A stretch of 64,000 bases of DNA, from positions 150,727,577-150,791,576 of the forward strand of contig CP136065.1 in the NCBI GenBank assembly GCA_032622095.1. The letters are read 5' to 3'. The stretch is from Siphonodentalium dalli (lineage: Eukaryota; Mollusca; Scaphopoda; Gadilida; Siphonodentaliidae). Position numbers and translations under genes: made by a program. Below are positions 56,520 through 64,000 of the stretch, one piece after another. The notes beneath the pieces were generated by a model, which saw only the letters and a list, made by a program, of their open reading frames with translations, had not been told where the DNA came from and did not search any database. Positions within the stretch are counted from its first letter, which is position 1; every line of letters begins with the position of its first letter.

Positions 56520-56700
56520 CATAAACTTTGTCAAATGTCCGAGAAATTAAGCACTGGTAGAATGTCAAAGCACATGTCAGTACCACCACACGAGCTCATT
56601 CACGTAACCCCAATTACTAATTATTGTTCTTTATAAACACGATATTTATTCAGAACCTGTCAGGTTAAAATTTTAGAAGACCAACGACGTCAGAGCAAGC
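56520..56700 (+). promoter_or_regulatory. TATA-type promoter and 5' UTR of a secreted-protein gene
   Basis: Second copy of the 215-bp unit. TTCTTTATAAACACG lies about 70 bp before the ATG at 56701, a spacing that suits a TATA box with a transcript start near 56660 and a ~40-nt 5' UTR. GACGTCAG, a CRE-like half-palindrome, lies just before the ATG in both copies. The duplication is seen directly; promoter function is inferred. Confidence 0.5.
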
Positions 56701-56727
56701 ATGAAGTTCCTCGGATTGTCCATTCTG
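56701..56727 (+). CDS. First coding exon, start of a signal peptide
   Basis: ATG at 56701 opens MKFLGLSIL and is followed at 56728 by GTATGT, a good donor, in phase 0. A basic residue then a hydrophobic run is the start of a secretory signal peptide. Joining it to the phase-0 exon at 62373 gives MKFLGLSIL + FHLGLAVSWQ, a complete hydrophobic core with an AVS/W-type cleavage site. The ATG is retained in the duplicated upstream copy (as MKFIGL), which supports its use. The rest of the protein is unknown. Confidence 0.5.
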
Positions 56728-56849
56728 GTATGTTTATTTAATATACATATACTACACGCATTCTCTATCTTCCCACCGCTCTATCTGCCGAAATTTAAAT
56801 TAACTGACCTCTGATAACTGAAGCGACTCGTAATCTTCACGCATCTTCA

Positions 56850-57890
56850 AATTCAATTTTTTTTCAATTCAATTTTATTTAGTAATATATAACAAACATG
56901 ATAATGTATAATACAAAACTCAAACAAAATATAGTATATATTACTGGGAGATGGCATGACCTACTGGTCGTCTTCCTGCACACTCCCAAACTTAGATAAT
57001 AATATTCCGAATCTGAGCCCATATGGCAGCATACATTGGTGATACAAATTTTTATCTATCGTAGTGTAGACAACGATACTTTTGTGGTTTTTTCCATAGC
57101 CAAAGTGGCAATACAGTAAAGAATCGTTCAGTTATGGTATATGATATAAGTGTTGCTATAATATAAGACTGATGACATAGTTGTATTCTTCACACATAAA
57201 GGGTGTACATGCGTTGGATTCACTTAACAATTCTTACACTAGTAGTTTTCATCCATGAACGGGTAACAGTCGAAACAATGTAGGTTTTTACAAAGAACAC
57301 TATCAAGATAGCTGCTTATGATATCTTCAGATACATCTCGTTTAAATTTGGAACGTGGTAAAACTGACTGTAAAGATGTATCTAGTTCTTTCCAAAATTT
57401 CTGGAAGATATGATATGGGAGGTTTTCGGAGAAGGATGTTCTAGGTTTTGTTCCACCAAATTTGCCACTCTGTCTTGTTACCATTGTTGGGTTGTGGTAT
57501 ATGCGATAAGTGTTTTGAAATGAGAGTGGTAGTTGCGTGGTTGCAGAACCAATCGTTCATGAATTGATAAGCGCGTAATGTATAAAGATCGTGAGCTTTC
57601 AATATATAACTCTTTTTTTTAATGGATCGGTGTGGCTGTTATATCTTTTATTATGTATAACGCGAATTGCCTTTTCTGCAATACTATTAATTTATTAAAC
57701 GTATTCGAATTTCCTCAAATTTCTATGCCATATGTTAGGTGACTATGAATTAGTCTGTAATACAACTGTCATAAATCCTTTTTTTTATCACGCCAAGGTG
57801 ATCAAAACGTCTAAATGTTAACATAAAGTGTATGATATATTGAGAAATAGCCGTTTGAGTCTTCTGTGTACCATAATACCACATCCCGGG
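56850..57890 (-). pseudogene. LINE 3' fragment, jockey/CR1-like
   Basis: Minus strand. RT C-terminal motifs are readable across frames: SHLTYGIE near 57730, KAHDLYTLRAYQFMNDWFC near 57540-57600, GKFGGTKPRTSF and ISSYLDSVLC at 57300-57470. The 3' end near 56850-56890 has AATAAA and AATTGAATTG-type repeats. It lies in the first intron of the signal-peptide gene, antisense. Confidence 0.75.
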
Positions 57891-58070
57891 TAAAGTTAAC
57901 TGCAAAATAACACCTTTTTAGACTCATGAGATATATTATTGTGCAAATATAATGTTACACAATACACGAGCTTTCGATCCTTCTAGGGATCTTTATTGAT
58001 AAAGATCCATAGAAGGATCGAAAGCTCGTGAGTCTAAAAAGGTGTTATTTTGCAGTTAATTTTACCCGGG
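57885..58070. repeat. 186-bp foldback with a one-sided 35-bp insertion
   Basis: Outer arms CCCGGGTAAA…TAACTGCAAAATAACACC and inner arms ACGAGCTTTCGATCCTTCTA pair with their inverses to 58070. The loop is at about 57993. In the left arm only, ~35 bp (ATATTATTGTGCAAATATAA…) interrupts the pairing after GACTCATGAG. Confidence 0.9.
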
Positions 58071-58659
58071 GTTTACTATTATCATACAGACTATATAGGT
58101 GCACACTGTTTGACTTATTATAAAGCCATTGCACTTTTCTAGCTGTTGCCTGTTGGCAATTGGGTGCCAACCCCCAAAGTTGTGATGAAAAACAATGGAA
58201 ATAAACAGATACGGCAAAGGGTATCCAATATTTTAAAGGACGTTGCGGATGAAATGGCAATCATGTAAACTTACTGAAAAGCACCATAAATCTCAGAAAA
58301 TCTCTCGACAGTCGCTAATGTCTCGTCTTTCTTAGTCGCCCTTGAGCTCTGACCGGCCACAATTCACATGCATAGAGGTATACATTGGGCCTATAATTTT
58401 ATAGAAAATCAGACTGGCCGGTGTGTATATTTCTGCAGAATGAGTTTTGATGACATAATTGAGATTTTAGAAATGGCACAACGTGATGAAGAGAAAAAAA
58501 ACCAAGACAACGTCTCAGTAAAATTATAAGGGGTAGGTCCAACCCACTAGAAGAATCAGTGACGTGGCTAGAGGGTCTCCTTTGTGGGGTGCCGACTTAG
58601 ATAATTACAACTGTACCACCCCTTCAACGAGACCAGACACATGTTTGCGTAATTCCATT

Positions 58660-59550
58660 TGCACACTGCGGTCAATAGCTGTTGCTTTCCGACTTTTTGA
58701 TAGTAAAATTGAACCAATACTTTTGTATGGTAGCGAAGTTTGGGGGGGTTCGAGAATTTCGAATGCACAGAAGGGGTTTATTTAAAGTTTATGAAATATG
58801 TCTTGCACATGAAATCGAGTACACCAAACTATATGGTTTACGGGGAAACAGTAAGGTATCCCTTGTCGATTTCAGCGAAAAAGAGAATGCTTGGGTTTTG
58901 ATCGCGATTAGTTAAAGGTGGTTGCTCAATATTAGCGCAAAAGTTATATAAACTTCTCTATTTCATCGAACAAAGTTCCTATTTGCACGGTAAGACGATC
59001 AAACGGATCACTTGTGTCAGAAGTACGTTGTCTTGGGTTGGGTCCCTTTGGTACTCGCAACACTCTTTAAGTAAACTAGAGTTGAATATATTCATGGAAG
59101 TTCGTAGAACAAAATTTGTTGAACAATGGAAGAACACAATTGAGTCATCAGATCGAGGAAAGTTTTATGGGCTGTTTAAAAACAAATTCGGAATGGAAGC
59201 ATATATGACTATTACAACAAACAGTTTGACAACACATACTGTTAAGATGCGCAGTGCTAATCATATTGAAAGGGCAAGGTGGGGTAAAGCTAAAAAGAAA
59301 AACAGGAAAAATAAGAATACAAATATCTGCCAGCAACGCAAGACGGCAATATGCGACGAATTGCACTTTACACTAGAATGCACGGAACTCACATATTTAA
59401 GACGAAAATATTGGCCAGAAACTTACCATACGGAACCAACTGAAACTAAATTAGTGAGATTACTCACGAGTGCTGACCCAAATATTCTAAAGCAGTTTGC
59501 AATCTTTGTGAAGTTGGGTTGTAAGATTATCGATAGGAACTATAACTAAT
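58660..59550 (+). pseudogene. LINE-B-type C-terminal fragment
   Basis: Plus strand. FDSKIEPILLYGSEVWG (58705-58755), KSTP-less VYEICLAHEIEYTKLYG, then a 188-codon open stretch 58983-59549. This reads MRSANHIERARW, CQQRKTAICDELHFTLECTEL (CCHC tail) and ends ILKQFAIFVKLGCKI. The order and motifs match the end of LINE-B ORF2. Earlier parts are out of frame or missing. The 3' end runs into the GAT/GAC microsatellite. Confidence 0.85.
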
Positions 59551-59599
59551 TGACAGCGGCAATTTATAACTATATCTGCTTACGACGATTGCGATTGCG

Positions 59600-60330
59600 G
59601 TGGTGACATATATTTCGACAGATATAGCGATGATGATTGATGATAACGAAGATGATTGCGATGATGATAGTGAAAACTATCTTTATGGTGATGACAATAA
59701 CTATGTGGTATGTGAAGATGGTATTGACTATGCCGCTGATGATAACGAGAGCGAAGATATTACGATGACGGTAACGACGTTTAGACGCTGATGACGACGA
59801 GGATAATGATGACGAGGCCGATGTATGGAGTATGACGATAACTGTGGTGGTGGTGGTAATGATGCTAATGTTTCGAATGGCAATGGTGATGATGATGATG
59901 ATGATGATAATGATAACGATGCCGATGATGATGATGATGATGATGACGAAAATGACTATGATGGCGAAGATGATTAGTATGGCGATGATGTCTGATGGCG
60001 ATGATCACGATGCTGGTGACAATGATGGCTACGATGACGATTATGGTGGTGCTCATGATGGCGATGATGATAACGATGACGACGACGATGACGACGATGA
60101 CAATGACGACGATGATGATGATGACGACGACGATAATGATTTTGATGATCATGCTAACGATGATGATGACTATGATTATGACGATGGTGAAGTTGATGAT
60201 GATGAAGACGATGATGATGACGGTGGTTGTGGCGATGACGATGACGACGATGACGACGACGATGATGACGATGATGATAATGGTGATGATGATGATTATG
60301 TTGATGTTGATGATGATGATAGTGCAACTA
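59600..60330 (+). repeat. GAT/GAC microsatellite
   Basis: About 730 bp of imperfect GATGAC/GATGAT repeats starting just after the LINE fragment's end. Long Asp/Met or Ile/Val-type ORFs in several frames are by-products of the repeat. It may have grown from the LINE's 3' tail. Confidence 0.93.
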
Positions 60331-60400
60331 TACACTTCCGTCTGCCATATGAAAATGGCAAGCCAGACAATAGTGGCCCCTTTTTGTAAATATATGTATA

Positions 60401-61040
60401 CTAGCCGATGAGCCCGACGTTGTCCGGGCTATTCAAAAACCAAATTTCAAGTCGATAGCTCCACTCGTTTCCGAGATCTGGTCTGCGCATGCGAGAAGCT
60501 GGCGTCGCACGGGCTTGGCGATCCGATAAAATTCGTATCCGGGACAAGATACATTCACATACAAAATTTCAAGTCGATAGCTCCACCCGTTTCCGATATC
60601 TCGTCTGCGCATGCGCGAAGCTGGCGTCGCACGGGCTTGGCGACCCGATAAAATTCGTAACCGGGGCAAGATACATTCACATACCAAATTTCAAGTCGAT
60701 AGCTCCACCCGTTTCAGAGATCTCGTCTGCGCATGCGCGAAGCTGGCGTCGCACGGGCTCGGCAACCCGATAAAATTCGTATCCGGGGCAAGATACATTC
60801 ACATAGCAAATTTCAAGTCGATAGCTCCACCCGTTTCCGAGATCTCGTCTGCGCATGCGCGAAGCGGGCGCCGCACGGGCTCGCCAATGCGACAACGTCC
60901 ACCGCCTGGTCAAACTACACACAGGTACCAAGTTTCGTCCCGATCGGTCGAGAATCGTAGATTTGTATCAATGACATACAGACAGACAGACAGACATACA
61001 GATAGACAGACAGACAGAGGTCTTCAAAATATATATGAGA
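60401..61040 (-). mobile_element. Helitron-like element D (minus)
   Basis: The minus-strand 5' end TCTCATATATATTTTGAAGA ends at 61040 and the 3' end CATCGGCTAG at 60401, with the hairpin AGCCCGGAC-AAC-GTCGGGCT. The host bases are A before and T after. It contains four 122-bp units with GCGCATGCGC and a TCTG-rich lead. It is the best-delimited member and nearly matches elements A and C, 50 kb away, so the family moved recently. Confidence 0.82.
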
Positions 61041-61149
61041 TATGTTACTTAGTACTCTGTATTCGCCACTTAATTGTGGCGTTGAGTTAAATAAACAATC
61101 AAATAAACAATCAAAAATCAACATAATCTGTACCGGGCGAACCATGGCA

Positions 61150-61510
61150 CCCAAAACCTCGATAATACATACTTAAATCAACAAATAGGACATTAAACTA
61201 ACATCGGCTTCTATACACGTTTCGCATACATGTAACTATGAGCTGTTTTCCCGCGTAAAGATAAATAAAGACTCTTTGAGTATTTAGTGGCGTATAATTA
61301 ATAATAACTTTTTAAGCTCTTCATTCATTAGAGTTTGTTAGAAAATATTGGAAACCATAGTATTTTGAGACGTAGCGTACGGAATGTAAACAGACGACAA
61401 ACAAGAAGTCAAAGGTCAACTGACACTATTTCCTGTTATGCAACAAACGTTGCATATCACACTTTATAGAATGGGTTTATTGAATGGAATAAGGGTAGGA
61501 TCATGTAATA
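61150..61510 (-). repeat. Dispersed repeat, inverted partner of 6621-7005
   Basis: The reverse complement follows 6621-7005 from TGATCCTACC to GATTTAAGTATG with about 80% identity by eye. Includes CATTCCGTACGCTACGTCTC unchanged. Confidence 0.85.
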
Positions 61511-61770
61511 ATTAAAAAAATCGTCAATAATAAGGTGGACTTATAAGCCTTTCACGTTTGTTCCAAACCACTAACCCCATACCATATTACCATCATTCAA
61601 CAACAGTAACGTATGTGTTCCTTTCATCGCTCTTTGTATAAACTTCACATTACGAGCAAGGTAACATTTTTTTCTAAAAACATGAATACAAATACAAACG
61701 GAGACGATTTAATAAGTAAACCCGATAAATAAATATAGAATAAGGCATTTTATTAAATTGTTACCCATTT

Positions 61771-62020
61771 GACATGTGTCACTATAACAGCGCCGCTATA
61801 GTAAGACATACTGAGCAGGTGACATTTTTTGTCATTGGAACATTTCATGTATGCATGTTTATAATATCATGTTATGTGTGCTATACTTGTATTACTTTCA
61901 TATATTTACATACACCTAATATTGCTTACGATTTTCCCAAAAACGTTACGATAGACACGCACACTGATTCAACGTTACGATAGACACGCACACTGATTCA
62001 ATGTTATAGTGACACATGTC
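61771..62020. mobile_element. 250-bp MITE-like element with exact 19-bp inverted ends
   Basis: GACATGTGTCACTATAACA at 61771-61789 is exactly inverted at 62002-62020. Just inside the right end a 29-bp unit (CGTTACGATAGACACGCACA…) is tandemly repeated twice (61944-62001). No coding capacity. Confidence 0.85.
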
Positions 62021-62372
62021 ACCGTGGACGCATTGATTAAAAGTCGTTCGAAGGTTTATGAACACACTGGCCGCCTCATGCAACATCACACCGTATTTAA
62101 GTGAGAAAAGCACATAAGACCGGGCCACCCGGCAAACCGAGTGGTCCCAGCTTGCCGAGTTGTCCCGGCTCATGTTTAATAAATTTGTTAAGCCCCTAAA
62201 TCAAGTCAATCATTCCCGTAGCCTGCATTATCAAAACATTGGCGACAGTTTTTATAACGTATAAGTATTCATAATTATGTTACAGTAATGTAACTTGAGA
62301 TCCGTAAGTGTCGTAAACTGGTATATTTTCCAATGATCTAATGCTATATAAATCTTCATCTATTTTTCATAG

Positions 62373-62430
62373 TTTCACTTGGGGCTCGCCGTTAGCTGGC
62401 AAGGTTCTTACAACAGGGAAAGTTCGGAAC
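62373..62430 (+). CDS. Probable second exon: rest of signal peptide
   Basis: A strong acceptor (TCATCTATTTTTCATAG, ending 62372) and the consensus donor GTAAGT at 62431 bound 58 nt. In phase 0 it reads FHLGLAVSWQGSYNRESSE and leaves in phase 1. Added to the exon at 56701 it completes a signal peptide with a small-residue cleavage site. A second open frame exists (FTWGSPLAGKV…), so the frame choice depends on the inferred joining. No downstream exon was identified in the window. Confidence 0.42.
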
Positions 62431-62639
62431 GTAAGTAATTTATTTCACCCTATTATATATTAAAATATACTCACGTCAAGAAACCTACTTTCTTTGAACA
62501 TGAGAATGCATTCGCTATATCTACACTAAGGTGGCGAGAAATACATATTGCTAGTTTTTATATTGGTGTCTATGAAACAAACTGCAAGGCAGATAGTGTT
62601 TAGTTGATATGGCTGTTCTGTCAGCTGGTTCCGTCGCTC

Positions 62640-62840
62640 GACCCCCCCCCCCCCCCGCGGAAATGAAATTATCAAATGAGATTTCGTTTCGTTGATTACT
62701 TCGCTTTCCCATGCATGTTCCATGCCACGAAATCTCGTTTGATTATCTCGTTTTCATCGCTTTCGTCGATGCAAGAAAATCAAACGACAGAGCCACCGAA
62801 AGCTAAATAATCTAACGAGATTTCGTTTGATTTTGTCACT
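62640..62840. repeat. Poly-C tract and GAGATTTCGTTTGATT words
   Basis: A C16-type tract lies at 62641-62656. The word GAGATTTCGTTT occurs in direct orientation at about 62679 and 62818 and inverted near 62729 (AAATCTCGTTTGATTATCTC), giving several possible foldings. Confidence 0.6.
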
Positions 62841-63250
62841 TAAGGCGGTTTCCGCGGTTCCCTCGCATGGTGCCATGAGTGCGCATCGGCGCTTTCGGTG
62901 GTTCCAGATGGGAGTCAGTCGGCGACGAGAGAAATCGCTTCCTGGATCGCTCCAATATACAAGTCCACCGGTTATCGATCGACATTCCCCACAGCGGTTG
63001 ACTGATATATACTGTAATCCCCGCTATACGGTACGTGGTGTGTCTATTGTCTCGTCTGCACGTGGTGAGTATCTTGAGCTGGTGAACAATCCAAGCTCAG
63101 GGATCACACGTGCAGGTTCACCGAGACTATCGAGTCGCCAACTCGTTCGTCGGCTAATCGTAAAATACACACAAATATGTGTTAAAGTGCAGACTAATTC
63201 ACCACGTTCGTGTATTCAAGAATATGAATCACACCAAAATTAAGCGAATT
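62841..63250. other. GC-richer unassigned segment
   Basis: Base composition is more balanced than the surroundings and one plus-strand frame is open for 138 codons (62827-63243), but no domain is recognised. Donor-like GTACGT (63024) and GTGAGT (63066) occur. It could be a host exon or promoter region, or part of an unknown repeat. Confidence 0.3.
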
Positions 63251-63528
63251 GTAAATGGAATGTGTAGGTATAAGCTGCCATGTATATATCATTCTCCAAA
63301 TGCTTCAATATCATGACAATCTATTAGTTATTATAAAAAAAACCTCAAAGTTTACGGAACGTCGCGATATACGCAAGAACGCAAACATACCATATTATCG
63401 TACGCTATTTCGCTGTTGGGCCGATCGTTCAATGTAACATAATTATGTTTGTCCTGAACTAATGTCTGTGAACAACGATTGTTAAGTTGATATATGAACT
63501 ATCCATGTCGTGTGAAGACTTATAATAA

Positions 63529-63765
63529 AAGGTTCCCTGAAGAACCATGTTGGGATATATTATGGTTCCCTAAAGAACCCTGTTCTGTTATGAACAGGGT
63601 TCTCTGAAGAACCCTCTTGGGGTTCTTCTGTGGAACCTTATGATATGGTTCTTCAGTAGAACCTTATGATGGGGTCCTTTGAAGCACCAAATAAGGTGCT
63701 CCTATTGTGACAAGGTGAAGAACCTTTTTGGGTTCTCTGAAGGACTTCTGGTTCAAAGAGTGTAT
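63529..63765. repeat. GGTTCTTC/GAAGAACC palindrome cluster
   Basis: GGTTCCCTGAAGAACC, GGTTCTCTGAAGAACC, GGTTCTTCAGTAGAACC and similar inverted words recur about ten times in 240 bp. Any two can pair. Comparable GGTTCTTxAxxGAACC clusters are common in animal genomes; no function is shown. Confidence 0.85.
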
Positions 63766-63864
63766 ATGGATGTAGAGTACATATAGTACGTGGGTATACA
63801 TTCATGTAGGAATATATACACAAAACCACACACCCCTCCTACATTCCCCATGTGTATTCGGATT

Positions 63865-63930
63865 AGTGTTAGGGTCAGGGTTGGGTCTATATGGTTAGGG
63901 CTATGGTTAGGGCTGGAATTAGGGTTGGTG
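63865..63930. repeat. Degenerate TTAGGG-like repeats
   Basis: GTTAGGGTCAGGGTTGGG, GGTTAGGGCTATGGTTAGGG and ATTAGGGTTGG follow one another. This looks like decayed interstitial telomere-type sequence, although simple GT-rich DNA is the alternative. Confidence 0.5.
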
Positions 63931-64000
63931 TATTCTTACAATTAAGAAGGACATACCGCAGAGTGGATGGCGATATTGAAATTGAGGTGACCTGAGAGAC

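Noticed and set aside
59832-60411. Poly-Asp, poly-Met and poly-Ile ORFs
   Set aside because: Products of the GAT/GAC microsatellite in different frames.
60433-61090. Matching ORFs in the distant Helitron-like element
   Set aside because: Same repeat unit in opposite orientation; not genes.
1-64000. tRNA, rRNA or CRISPR arrays
   Set aside because: No tRNA A/B-box pairs, conserved rRNA segments or regularly spaced short repeats with unique spacers were seen.

Overview
The window is metazoan nuclear DNA: AT-rich, intron-containing, and built mostly from transposable-element debris. LINEs of at least three kinds, Helitron-like concatemers with internal tandem repeats, foldback/MITE elements and one Gypsy relic suggest a marine invertebrate, such as a lophotrochozoan or an invertebrate deuterostome. 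No sequence here fixes the species. I saw no tRNA, rRNA, CRISPR or bacterial-type gene.

Host genes. Two plus-strand gene fragments are supported. (1) Exons at 2119-2148, 8091-8274 and 12002-12303 join in phase (1-1, 1-2, 2-1). They encode a short Pro/Thr linker followed by a compact von Willebrand factor A (vWA) domain whose metal-site motif is not canonical. A further 36-nt exon at 1408-1443 is possible. (2) At 56701 a TATA-like promoter and a 27-nt first exon (MKFLGLSIL) sit in the second copy of a 215-bp tandem duplication. A 58-nt exon at 62373-62430 would complete a signal peptide in phase 0.

Layout. 1-12.3 kb: the vWA gene, with a degenerate minus-strand Gypsy element (2.7-5.0 kb) and a 157-bp CTCG foldback in one intron, and head-to-tail Helitron-like elements (9.3-11.4 kb) in the next. 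12.8-13.8 kb: a foldback MITE abutting a minisatellite. 14.0-19.5 kb: an L1/Tx1-like LINE with one internal stop, nested in a terminal-inverted-repeat element flanked by a 9-bp duplication. 19.5-32.6 kb: noncoding, with many tandem repeats, foldbacks, two minus-strand Helitron-like elements and a TTAA-flanked element. 33.0-38.7 kb: LINE-D (minus), broken by a duplicated CTCG-foldback insert and a 1.15-kb foldback. 39.2-49.0 kb: an older repeat split by LINE-A (14-bp target duplication), which is itself split by LINE-B, a nearly complete two-ORF LINE with an SGNH-hydrolase-like ORF1. 49-56 kb: noncoding repeats, including a second TTAA-flanked element. 56.3-62.5 kb: the signal-peptide gene, its intron filled by LINE 3' fragments, a foldback, a GAT/GAC microsatellite and a Helitron-like element. 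62.5-64 kb: unassigned sequence, a GGTTCTTC palindrome cluster and degenerate TTAGGG-like repeats.

The most unusual structure is a set of long foldbacks (7.0, 31.4, 34.8/35.2 and 49.0 kb). Their arms differ in sequence but are each self-complementary, and the word CTCG sits in the same orientation at mirrored positions in both arms, so the hairpin carries regularly spaced 2-nt mismatches. I do not recognise this as a described family.
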